Shown: piece after piece, positions 1 through 8,833 of the stretch
Position numbering within the stretch: position 1 is the first letter of the stretch
How the letters are laid out: every line of letters begins with the position of its first letter
Notes under the pieces: model-generated
What the model was told of the DNA's origin: nothing
The model's input: only the letters and a program-made list of their open reading frames with translations
The model's database searches: none
Position numbers and translations under genes: made by a program
DNA from: Nitrospinaceae bacterium
GTDB taxonomy: Bacteria; Nitrospinota; Nitrospinia; Nitrospinales; VA-1
NCBI GenBank assembly: GCA_029261675.1
Contig: JAJDBA010000309.1
Coordinates: 1-35,924 of the forward strand
Length of the DNA: 35,924 nucleotides
Direction of reading: 5' to 3'

Positions 1-1
1 A

Positions 2-415
2 AAGGAAATGGTTTCTTTTGTTAATAATACAATTTCGAGAGGTCCTCTTGAAGGCGAAATTATTGCTATAAAAAATGAGGACGTTCTTATAAATATTGGA
101 AGAAAAAATGGTGTTCAGGTAGGCGACAGGTTTCGTGTTCATTCAGTGGGTTTGCAACTAGATGATCCCTTTTTAACTGAACATGATCTTGGGGATATTT
201 ATGTGAAAATGGGAACGATTCAGGTACTGGAAAGCATGCTGGGTTTTTCAAGAGCCCGAATTATTGTTGGAAAAGATTTCATGCCCGGAAACCTGGTCCG
301 CTCTTTTAAATATTTAAAGGGCTTCAATCAGCAATTTAGCGTTGGAGAAACGCTATTTGAGTCTGAAGAACCCGTCCCATGGTGGAGTTTCCATGGAATT
401 AAATCAGTTCCCTAA
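2..415 (+). CDS. C-terminal fragment of a CsgG/FlgT-like surface or secretion protein (5' truncated by window edge)
   Basis: Frame is open to the window start (AAG GAA ATG...). The pattern GEIIAIKNEDVLINIGRKNGVQVGDRFRV...ARIIVGKDFMPGNLVRS resembles the C-terminal domain of FlgT/CsgG-like proteins. Confidence 0.5.
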   Translation, partial: KEMVSFVNNTISRGPLEGEIIAIKNEDVLINIGRKNGVQVGDRFRVHSVGLQLDDPFLTEHDLGDIYVKMGTIQVLESMLGFSRARIIVGKDFMPGNLVRSFKYLKGFNQQFSVGETLFESEEPVPWWSFHGIKSVP

Positions 416-426
416 GTTCAAAGATT

Positions 427-3400
427 TTAAAAATTATTGTATTCTTGGATTGTGGTGATGTCCAAATCCTCTTCTTTGAGCGCTTTAAGTGCCCCCAGCA
501 GAGCAGAGGCTCCCGAAATTGTTGTGCAGTAGGGTAGGTTTTGATTTAAAGAACCCCTCCTCATAGAAAATGAATCTTTGATAGCTTGCTCGCCAAATAC
601 TGTGTTAATCACCAGATTAATTTCACCTGACTCAATCGCTTCGACACTGTGCGGGGAACCCTCTTTAACCTTGTTGATTGATTCAACAGTAACTCCATTT
701 TTATTAAAATATTCTGCTGTTCCGCTGGTAGCCAGAATACGGTAGCCTAAATCCTGAAGCCCTTGTGCAATTTCGAGGGTTTTTGGTTTGTCAGAGTCTT
801 TAACACTTATAAAAGCCGTACCTTCCATAGGTAGTTTGATCCCCGTCGCCAATTGAGATTTTGCAAAAGCCCGACCAAAAGTTTTATCAATCCCCATAAC
901 TTCACCCGTTGATTTCATTTCCGGACCTAGGAGAACATCTACATCGGTAAATTTATTAAAAGGAAAAACCGATTCTTTGACTGCAATATGTGAAAATTTA
1001 ACCTCTTTGGTAAAACCAATTTCTTTTAAGCTTTTTCCCGCCATGACACGAGCGGCGACTTTTGCAAGAGGAACACCAATGGATTTACTAACAAATGGAA
1101 TAGTGCGGGATGCTCGAGGATTCACTTCTATAATGAAGACCTTATCGTTCTGCACCGCAAACTGGATATTAATAAGGCCAATTACATTAAGCTCTTTTGC
1201 CAAGGCACAAGTCTGTTTTTTTATTTCATCAATTGTTTCAGGGGCAAGGGAAAATGCTGGAAGGGAACATGCGCTGTCTCCAGAATGAATTCCTGCTTCC
1301 TCAATATGCTCCATCACTCCGCCAATAACTACGTCTTCGCCATCTGATATTGCATCAACATCTATTTCAATTGCATCCTCGAGAAAATCATCAATCAAAA
1401 CAGGATGTTCAGGTGATGCCTTGACCGCGTGTTGCATATAATATTCCAGGCGATTTTCACTGTAGACGATTTCCATAGCACGACCGCCTAGTACATAAGA
1501 GGGGCGTACTACAACAGGGTAACCAATCCTAGATGCTATTTCCTTAGCCTCAATATATGAAACGGCAATACCATTTTCGGGTTGTTTGAGATTAAGTTTA
1601 TCTAAAACCTCTTTGAAGAGTTCTCTATTTTCAGCTCTGTCAATGTCAGCCGGACTGGTTCCAATAATGGGTGCTCCAGCTTCCAGTAAGGATAAAGATA
1701 GTTTCAGAGGGGTCTGTCCTCCTAGTTGTACAATAATCCCTGTTGGTTTTTCCACGCGTACGATATGGAGAACATCTTCCAAAGTTACTGGCTCAAAATA
1801 GAGTCGGTCCGAGGTATCGTAATCGGGACTAACGGATTCGGGATTACAATGAACCCTGATGGTTTCAAACCCGTCTTCTTTAAGCGCAAATGATGCGTGG
1901 ACACAGCAGTAATCAAACTCAATTCCTTGACCGATCCTGTTGGGGCCACCTCCTATAATCATTATCTTTTTCTTCTGGGTGGATTCAGCCTCACATTCTT
2001 CTTCATAAGTTGAATACAGATATGGAGTAAATGCTTCAAACTCGGCACCACAGGTGTCAACCCTTTTGTATACTGGGAAGATATTAAGGCTATAACGACG
2101 TTCCCGTATGTCTTTCTCAGAGCAATTTAGAAGTCCTGCAAGATAGATATCTGACATACCATATTGCTTAGCTTTAATCAGGGTCTGCTTTTCTATTGAA
2201 TCCAGCGAATCAATCTTTTTTAGTTCCAGTTCAAAATCGATTAATGTTTTCAAATTATCAAGAAACCACGGATCAATACCCGTAAGTTGATGTAATTCCT
2301 CAACGGAAAATTTGCGACGCAATCCAGCAGCTACTTGCCACAACCGATCAGAAAAGGGAATGGATAATGCCGCTGTAAGTTTTTCTTTTTGTTGCTCCTC
2401 CGACAAACCCACATTATTCAGCTTGAAACGGAAGTCCTCCTCAAATCCATAACTGCCGATTTCCATGGATCGAATTGATTTCAGCAATGCTTCTTTAAAT
2501 GTTCGCCCGATAGACATTACTTCTCCCACAGATTTCATCTGTGTAGTTAGAATGGGCTCTGTTTGCTGGAATTTTTCAAAAGTGAAACGTGGGATTTTAA
2601 CAACACAATAATCAAGAGTAGGTTCGAATGAAGCTGGGGTCACCTGAGTAATATCATTTTTTATTTCATTCAACGAATATCCAACAGCTAATTTGGCGGC
2701 GATTTTGGCGATGGGAAAACCAGTAGCCTTTGATGCTAATGCGGAACTCCGTGAAACACGAGGGTTCATTTCAATTACAATCATATCCCCGGTTTCGGGG
2801 TTAGTTGCAAATTGAATGTTTGAACCACCAGTATCAACACCTATCTCTCGGATAATATCGATCGCGGCATTACGCATGACTTGATACTCTTTGTCAGAAA
2901 GAGTTTGAGCCGGAGCTACGGTAATGCTATCTCCTGTATGAATCCCCATCGGGTCAAAATTTTCAATGGAACAAATAATAACGACATTGTCATTGAGGTC
3001 GCGCATCACTTCCAGCTCATACTCCTTCCATCCAAGAAGTGATTTTTCGATGAGAACCTGATGAATAGGGCTGGATTGGAATGCATGCTCCACGAGAGGA
3101 ACAAACTCTTCTTCAGAATAGGCGATACTTCCCCCGGTTCCTCCAAGAGTGAATGAAGGACGAATGATAGCTGGGAACCCGGTTTCTTTGACGATGCTCC
3201 AGGCTTCTTCCAGTGAAACTGCCTGACCGCTGGGAGGAACCTTTTGTCCTATTTTAATCATTGCCTCTTTAAATAGGTTCCTGTCTTCTGCTTTTTTAAT
3301 TGACTCGACTTTAGCTCCGATCAATTCAACATTATATTTATCCAGAATGCCTTTTTCGGCAACAGCAAGAGCGGTATTTAAAGCAGTTTGCCCGCCCATT

Positions 3401-3666
3401 GTAGGAAGAAGAGCATCGGGTCTGTCGCGGATAATTATTTTTTCCACCACCTCGGGAGTAACTGGCTCAATATAGGTTCGATCGGCAAACTCAGGGTCGG
3501 TCATTATGGTGGCTGGATTACTGTTTACTAGAATGACTTCATAGCCTTCTTCTTTTAAAGATTTACAAGCTTGTGTCCCGGAATAATCAAATTCACAAGC
3601 TTGGCCAATGATGATAGGCCCAGCACCAATGATCAGAATTTTTTTTATGTCAGTTCGTTTAGGCAT
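427..3666 (-). CDS. carB: carbamoyl-phosphate synthase large subunit
   Basis: 1079 aa; duplicated ATP-grasp halves ([26 protein letters not shown] and [22 protein letters not shown]) and a C-terminal MGS-like domain. Confidence 0.98.
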   Translation of the reverse strand: MPKRTDIKKILIIGAGPIIIGQACEFDYSGTQACKSLKEEGYEVILVNSNPATIMTDPEFADRTYIEPVTPEVVEKIIIRDRPDALLPTMGGQTALNTALAVAEKGILDKYNVELIGAKVESIKKAEDRNLFKEAMIKIGQKVPPSGQAVSLEEAWSIVKETGFPAIIRPSFTLGGTGGSIAYSEEEFVPLVEHAFQSSPIHQVLIEKSLLGWKEYELEVMRDLNDNVVIICSIENFDPMGIHTGDSITVAPAQTLSDKEYQVMRNAAIDIIREIGVDTGGSNIQFATNPETGDMIVIEMNPRVSRSSALASKATGFPIAKIAAKLAVGYSLNEIKNDITQVTPASFEPTLDYCVVKIPRFTFEKFQQTEPILTTQMKSVGEVMSIGRTFKEALLKSIRSMEIGSYGFEEDFRFKLNNVGLSEEQQKEKLTAALSIPFSDRLWQVAAGLRRKFSVEELHQLTGIDPWFLDNLKTLIDFELELKKIDSLDSIEKQTLIKAKQYGMSDIYLAGLLNCSEKDIRERRYSLNIFPVYKRVDTCGAEFEAFTPYLYSTYEEECEAESTQKKKIMIIGGGPNRIGQGIEFDYCCVHASFALKEDGFETIRVHCNPESVSPDYDTSDRLYFEPVTLEDVLHIVRVEKPTGIIVQLGGQTPLKLSLSLLEAGAPIIGTSPADIDRAENRELFKEVLDKLNLKQPENGIAVSYIEAKEIASRIGYPVVVRPSYVLGGRAMEIVYSENRLEYYMQHAVKASPEHPVLIDDFLEDAIEIDVDAISDGEDVVIGGVMEHIEEAGIHSGDSACSLPAFSLAPETIDEIKKQTCALAKELNVIGLINIQFAVQNDKVFIIEVNPRASRTIPFVSKSIGVPLAKVAARVMAGKSLKEIGFTKEVKFSHIAVKESVFPFNKFTDVDVLLGPEMKSTGEVMGIDKTFGRAFAKSQLATGIKLPMEGTAFISVKDSDKPKTLEIAQGLQDLGYRILATSGTAEYFNKNGVTVESINKVKEGSPHSVEAIESGEINLVINTVFGEQAIKDSFSMRRGSLNQNLPYCTTISGASALLGALKALKEEDLDITTIQEYNNF

Positions 3667-4541
3667 TAATTTTTGTAAATATCAGAAATCTCGATTTGTC
3701 GAGATCGCTCCAGTTTTAAATTCATGTAAGCCAACTTATTTATTAATTTGTTGATCTGTTTATTGCCTTCGATTCTGATTTTATCGTGTTCAAGAGTGAA
3801 AGCACTGCTTTCTATGTCTTGAATAGATTTGTTGAAATTATTTTTATCTTCAATTAAAAGGGAGAGTTTTTCTTTAAGCTTTATGATTTTAGCTTCTGAA
3901 TCGGTATTTGTGATTTTTACGTTTAACTTTTCAATTTCCGCTTCTTTGTTTATTAAATTCTTATTTTCCTTAAGCAACCTTTTTTTTAAATTAACGAGCT
4001 CTTTTCTATCTCCGGCTTGAGCCTTGTTAATAATTTTCACTTCTTGCTTTATATATTTATGGGTCTTCTCAGGATGAAAACAAAAATTACCGGTAAAATG
4101 AAACTGCTCTTGAAAGAATATAAGGCGACCTTGAAAAATATCATTTTTTCTAAAAAACAGGCGCGAGTCTTTTTCGTGTGCCAAATAGGTTTCATCAGTG
4201 AACAGGTTGACAACCTTCACGGTTTCGTCTTTGATTTTTTTTGAAATAAATAAACCCTGGATGCTCTTAGTAATACTTTTATAAATCTCCAGTTGATCGC
4301 TGCTCCAAGCGTCTGGATTTTCTTCGATGAGCGTTTCAAGAGGTGTTTGTGATTTTTCCACATTGTAATCATCGAATAAATACCACTCAAGAAATAGGGA
4401 CATTCTTGAATTGTAGGATTTGTCATCCTCATATATTTCCCCGGTCTCTTTTTGGTAAGCTTTTTTGGCTTCTAATATTTGATCGGAAGGAATGGCTTTT
4501 GCCGCGAACTCGAAAAGCTGCTCTAAAGTTTCTCTGAGCAT
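3666..4541 (-). CDS. uncharacterised protein encoded between carA and carB; EWYLFDDY motif, C-terminal coiled coil
   Basis: 291-aa ORF. TAATG overlaps at both junctions (carA stop/X start and X stop/carB start). Good SD (AGGAG) before its ATG. Confidence 0.85.
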   Translation of the reverse strand: MLRETLEQLFEFAAKAIPSDQILEAKKAYQKETGEIYEDDKSYNSRMSLFLEWYLFDDYNVEKSQTPLETLIEENPDAWSSDQLEIYKSITKSIQGLFISKKIKDETVKVVNLFTDETYLAHEKDSRLFFRKNDIFQGRLIFFQEQFHFTGNFCFHPEKTHKYIKQEVKIINKAQAGDRKELVNLKKRLLKENKNLINKEAEIEKLNVKITNTDSEAKIIKLKEKLSLLIEDKNNFNKSIQDIESSAFTLEHDKIRIEGNKQINKLINKLAYMNLKLERSRQIEISDIYKN

Positions 4542-5665
4542 TAATCTCCTGCTTTCATAAGATTTACAAATTTATCAAACAAATGTTCAGAGTCATGAGG
4601 CCCGGGAGAAGCCTCAGGGTGATATTGTACCGAAAAAACGGGCCAAGTCTTGTGCTGAATACCTTCAACGGTGTCATCGTTCAGGTTTAAAAAAGTTATA
4701 TCAACATCACTTCCAAAGGAGCTTTGTTCTACAGCAAAACCGTGATTCTGGGAAGTGATTTCTATTTTTCCAGACTGCACATCCAACACAGGTTGGTTGC
4801 CACCATGGTGACCAAACCTTAACTTATAAGTTTTACCCTTTAATGCCAGGCTTAAAATTTGATGGCCGAGACATATCCCAAATACAGGAACTTTTCCTAA
4901 GATAGTTTTTACATTTTCAATTGCATAAGGAACCGCTGCCGGATCGCCCGGTCCATTGGAAAGAAAAATTCCATCGGGCTTTGTGGCTAGAACTTCATCC
5001 GCAGGTGTGTTTGCAGGGACAACCTTAATATTGCACCCAGCACGAGTTAGTTTTCTTAAAATATTTCTTTTTACTCCAAAGTCATAGACCAACACAGTAT
5101 AAGGACGGTCTTTCACTTCTTCTAATTCGGTTTGGCCCTTATGAATGGTCCATTCACTTTCATCCCAGTTATAGGACTTTTTGCAGGTGACCTCTTTAAC
5201 TAAATCTCTTCCCGTTAAATCGGGTGACTTTCGGGCCTTTTCGATGAGTCTTTGAGGATCGGAGGTGTCCGTAGAGAGGATGGCCTGCTGCGCACCTTTT
5301 TCGCGAATTCGACGGGTTAAAGCGCGTGTATCTATGCCCTGAATACCAAATACATTGGTCTCTTTCAAAAAATCTTCCAAATTACCGCGAGAACGCCAGT
5401 TGCTTTGGACCTTACTCAATTCTTTAATAATAAAACCAGATAAGTGGGGACGGTCGGATTCAAAATCCTCAGGATTTATACCGTAGTTTCCTATTAAGGG
5501 ATAGGTCATAACCACCATCTGTCCGCAATAGGAAGGATCCGTTATGATCTCCTGATAGCCAGTCATACTGGTATTAAAAACTATTTCAGCTTCTACCTCA
5601 CCTTCGGAACCAAAATGCTCGCCTTCATAAATTTTTCCATCGGCGAGAACTAAAAGAGCTTTCAT
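4541..5665 (-). CDS. carA: carbamoyl-phosphate synthase small subunit
   Basis: 374 aa; class I glutamine amidotransferase motif [15 protein letters not shown] and C-terminal [14 protein letters not shown]. Confidence 0.98.
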   Translation of the reverse strand: MKALLVLADGKIYEGEHFGSEGEVEAEIVFNTSMTGYQEIITDPSYCGQMVVMTYPLIGNYGINPEDFESDRPHLSGFIIKELSKVQSNWRSRGNLEDFLKETNVFGIQGIDTRALTRRIREKGAQQAILSTDTSDPQRLIEKARKSPDLTGRDLVKEVTCKKSYNWDESEWTIHKGQTELEEVKDRPYTVLVYDFGVKRNILRKLTRAGCNIKVVPANTPADEVLATKPDGIFLSNGPGDPAAVPYAIENVKTILGKVPVFGICLGHQILSLALKGKTYKLRFGHHGGNQPVLDVQSGKIEITSQNHGFAVEQSSFGSDVDITFLNLNDDTVEGIQHKTWPVFSVQYHPEASPGPHDSEHLFDKFVNLMKAGD

Positions 5666-5688
5666 ATTTCTAAATCAATCGGATAAGA

Positions 5689-6972
5689 TTAGTTGCACTT
5701 AAAAACTGTTTTACCATTTACTAGAGTACGAAGTACTTTTCCTCTCACTTTCCAATCTTTATAAGGAGAGTTTTTACTGCGGGATTTGAATTGACTAGGG
5801 TCGATTGTGTATTCCATCTTTTCATCGAACAGGGTGATGTCCGCAGCTTTTCCAACACCCAATGTGCCTTTATCAAGTTTAAATAATTGACTGGGTTGAA
5901 AGGTGAGCATATCGATAGCTTTTTCCAGCGAGATGACTTTTTCATCAACCATTTTCAAGGTTAAAGGAAGTGCTGTTTCGAGCCCAACAATCCCAAAACA
6001 GGCTTTACTGAATTCAACCTGTTTGTCGACTCGGTCATGAGGAGCATGGTCTGTGGCTATGATATCGATGGTGCCATCTCGCATGCCTTCTTTAATCATC
6101 TCCAAATCAGATTGAGTTCTGAGAGGCGGACTCATTTTTGCATTTGTATCGTATCCTCTACATGCATCATGGGTTAGGGTGAAATGATGGGGTGCAACCT
6201 CACAGGTAACGGCGAGTCCTTTTGCTTTGGCTTGCCTGACCAAATCGACAGAACCTCCACTGCTGATATGTGCAACATGAAGTCGGCCTCCGGTTTTAGG
6301 TAATAAACAGATATCTCTATGCACCATGATATCTTCCGCTTCTGTGGGCATTCCTTTGAGTCCGAGTTCGGTTGAAACGATTCCCTCATTCATGCTTCCA
6401 CCTTGGGTCAACTCAAGGACTTCGCTATGTTGAATGCAGGGTAAGTCAAACATTTTACTGTATTCCAAGGCTCGGCGCATGATTTCACTATTACTCACCG
6501 GCCTGCCATCATCGGAATAGCCAATGCAACCTGCTTCTTTCAGCTCTCCCATATCCGACAGGGTTTCTCCATTCAACCCTTTAGTTATGGCGCCAATGGG
6601 TAAAATATTGATATCCGAGGTTTCCTTTGCCTGAGATAATATGAAATCGGTGACAGAACGATTGTCGTTGACAGGGGAAGTGTTAGGCATCACTGCAACG
6701 GTTGTAAAACCTCCGGCTGCGGCAGAATGGCTGCCAGTTTCGATCGTCTCTTTATATTCATGTCCGGGTTCTCTGAAATGGACATGCATATCACAAAAAC
6801 CAGGTGCCACTATGGCTCCCTTGGCGTCAATTATTTCTGCACCTGAAATATCTTTAATTTTCCCTTCAGGTTCTACGGCTTCAATTTTTCCTTTGCTGAT
6901 AAGTAAATCGAATTGGCCATTTTTTTTATTGGCAGGATCGATGAGATGTCCGCCTTTAATTAGAATTCGCAT
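5689..6972 (-). CDS. pyrC: dihydroorotase
   Basis: DMHVHFREPGHEYKETIETGSHSAAAGGFTTVAVMPNT and ATDHAPH motifs; 427 aa, type I dihydroorotase. Confidence 0.97.
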   Translation of the reverse strand: MRILIKGGHLIDPANKKNGQFDLLISKGKIEAVEPEGKIKDISGAEIIDAKGAIVAPGFCDMHVHFREPGHEYKETIETGSHSAAAGGFTTVAVMPNTSPVNDNRSVTDFILSQAKETSDINILPIGAITKGLNGETLSDMGELKEAGCIGYSDDGRPVSNSEIMRRALEYSKMFDLPCIQHSEVLELTQGGSMNEGIVSTELGLKGMPTEAEDIMVHRDICLLPKTGGRLHVAHISSGGSVDLVRQAKAKGLAVTCEVAPHHFTLTHDACRGYDTNAKMSPPLRTQSDLEMIKEGMRDGTIDIIATDHAPHDRVDKQVEFSKACFGIVGLETALPLTLKMVDEKVISLEKAIDMLTFQPSQLFKLDKGTLGVGKAADITLFDEKMEYTIDPSQFKSRSKNSPYKDWKVRGKVLRTLVNGKTVFKCN

Positions 6973-7903
6973 CGCTCTCCCCTAATAATAGATAAAAAAG
7001 AGCCATTCGTATTGCGACTCCGTTGGTTACTTGATTCAGAATAAGGGAACGCGGTCCTTCCATTACATCTAATGAAATTTCAACTCCTCTATTAACCGGG
7101 CCAGGATGAATAATCAAAGTGTCATCGCTGACATTCGATAGATGCTTTTCAGTAAGACAAAAATAATTAGAGTATTCTCTCAGGCTTGAAAGTAGACCTT
7201 GGTTTTGTCTTTCCAGTTGAATACGCAAGATCATGATGACATCGGCATCCTTTATTCCTTTTTCAAGATCATGACAAACATCTACGCCAAGTTGCTCAAT
7301 TCCGATGGGTAAAAGTGGGGGAGGGGCGACCACTTTAACTGTCATACCCATGGTTTTCATGGCATGAATATTCGACCGGGCCACTCGACTATGAGCAATG
7401 TCGCCAACAATTGTTACTTTCAACCCTTTTAAATCCCCTTTGTGCTCTCGAATCGTTAAAAGGTCGAGTAAAGACTGGCTTGGATGTTCGTGTGTTCCGT
7501 CACCTGCATTAATAACAGGTTTGCTGATGAATTGTGTTATTAGGGCGGGCGCTCCAGAGCAGTTATGTCTAACTACCAGAATATCCGGACTCATTGCTTC
7601 CAGATTTCTTACTGTGTCAATCAAGCTTTCTCCTTTAACCGTGCTACTAGCTGCCCCCGAGATATTGATCACATCCGCACTCAATCGTTTACCGGCAATT
7701 TCAAAAGAGGTGCGGGTTCGGGTGCTTGGCTCGAAGAATAAGTTGATTATTGTCCGCCCTCTAAGGATTGGAACCTTCTTAATGGCTCGAGTCGATACCT
7801 CCTTAAAGGAATCTGCGGTATCCAGAATTGTATCTATGTCATTAGCGGTAAGGCTTTCCATTGTAATAATATTCCGCTGCGAAAGCGTGGTGGTTTGGGT
7901 CAC
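6956..7903 (-). CDS. pyrB: aspartate carbamoyltransferase catalytic subunit
   Basis: FFEPSTRTRTSFEIAGKRL, GDGTHEHPSQSLLDLLTI and HPGPVNRGVEI motifs. Confidence 0.98.
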   Translation of the reverse strand: MTQTTTLSQRNIITMESLTANDIDTILDTADSFKEVSTRAIKKVPILRGRTIINLFFEPSTRTRTSFEIAGKRLSADVINISGAASSTVKGESLIDTVRNLEAMSPDILVVRHNCSGAPALITQFISKPVINAGDGTHEHPSQSLLDLLTIREHKGDLKGLKVTIVGDIAHSRVARSNIHAMKTMGMTVKVVAPPPLLPIGIEQLGVDVCHDLEKGIKDADVIMILRIQLERQNQGLLSSLREYSNYFCLTEKHLSNVSDDTLIIHPGPVNRGVEISLDVMEGPRSLILNQVTNGVAIRMALFYLLLGESDANSN

Positions 7904-8436
7904 TTCACCTGCTCCTGGATTATGACTTTGTCTTCCTCATCAACTTCTTTTAAAAGTACCTGAACGCGTTTGGATTTTGGTGTGGGAATATTTTTACCAA
8001 CATAATCGGGTCTTATCGGTAGTTCACGATGTCCTCTATCTATCAAAACCGCCAATTGTACAGAAGCGGGACGACCAAAATCTATAAGGGCATCGATAGC
8101 GGCACGAATGGTTCGTCCTGTAAATAAAACATCATCGCAAAGGATTACATGTTTTCCTTCAAGTCCAAATGTGATTTCAGTTTTTTTCAGCTCAGGTTTT
8201 TGGAGCCCCGCACCTATATCATCTCGATAGAGTGTGATATCCAAGGCTCCAGTAGCAACCTCAATATTTTCAATGGCATTTATCTTAGCTTGCAGGCGGC
8301 TGGAAAGAGTGACTCCTCGAGTACGAATACCTATTAACGCGATATTTTCAGCACCCTGATTACGTTCAAGAATTTCGTGGGAAATTCGATTTATGGCCCG
8401 CGCAATATCCTTTTCATTCAATATGGTCGTGCTCAT
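7900..8436 (-). CDS. pyrR: PyrR bifunctional pyr operon regulator / uracil phosphoribosyltransferase
   Basis: PRPP-binding motif VILCDDVLFTGRTIRAAIDAL; N-terminal IGIRTRGVTLSSRL; first gene of the pyr operon, 4-nt overlap with pyrB. Confidence 0.97.
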   Translation of the reverse strand: MSTTILNEKDIARAINRISHEILERNQGAENIALIGIRTRGVTLSSRLQAKINAIENIEVATGALDITLYRDDIGAGLQKPELKKTEITFGLEGKHVILCDDVLFTGRTIRAAIDALIDFGRPASVQLAVLIDRGHRELPIRPDYVGKNIPTPKSKRVQVLLKEVDEEDKVIIQEQVK

Positions 8437-8474
8437 TTTGACCTCTTTGAGATTCGGGCAGGAAGGAATGGGCC

Positions 8475-8516
8475 AAAAAAAAACCTTCCTGGGGCGGCTT
8501 GCAACCCGTAAGAAGG
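8475..8516 (-). terminator. intrinsic terminator (attenuator) in the pyr leader
   Basis: Minus strand reads CCTTCTTACGGGTTGCAAGCCGCCCCAGGAAGG followed by TTTTTTTTT, about 40 nt upstream of the pyrR start codon. Confidence 0.85.
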
Positions 8517-8550
8517 TATTAATGCTGTTTGTACGCGAATCATTTTATCC

Positions 8551-8579
8551 CTTTACAGCCTCTCTGGACTGTTTAAAAG
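8551..8579 (-). promoter_or_regulatory. PyrR-binding loop in the leader RNA
   Basis: Minus strand CTTTTAAACAGTCCAGAGAGGCTGTAAAG. AGTCCAGAGAGGCT matches the ARUCCNGNGAGGYU PyrR-binding consensus (recalled) and is flanked by pairing arms with a 5'-side bulge. Confidence 0.9.
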
Positions 8580-8596
8580 AGTTTATTAACATTTGG

Positions 8597-8624
8597 ATTT
8601 TACCAGAGTTTGAGGTTAAGTCAA
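8597..8624 (-). promoter_or_regulatory. sigma70-like promoter of the pyr operon
   Basis: Minus strand TTGACT-16 nt-TAAAAT; predicted start about 8590, about 20 nt before the PyrR loop. Confidence 0.65.
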
Positions 8625-8833
8625 GTTTGCTTAATAATTTGAGAAGCCAAATATTGTTTTTCTATAATCGCAAAAATCTGCGAGAAATTTTGGGAGATAA
8701 ATTTTCGCGAAAACATTGAAATATCGAATAAAAATTGGATAATGTGCAAAATTACATAGTAAAATAATCTAACCCTTATAATACTTTGAAACTTTTGCAC
8801 CTTTTTGAAATATTTGTTTGTTAAGAAGTCTCT

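Noticed and set aside
4017-4432. Short ORFs on both strands inside gene X
   Set aside because: Out-of-frame or antisense to the translationally coupled 291-aa ORF.
7398-7925. 175-aa plus-strand ORF opposite pyrB
   Set aside because: Fully antisense to a confidently identified pyrB; composition is a codon shadow.
8393-8719. 108-aa plus-strand ORF across the pyrR start and leader
   Set aside because: Covers the promoter, PyrR loop and terminator on the opposite strand; no protein family resemblance.
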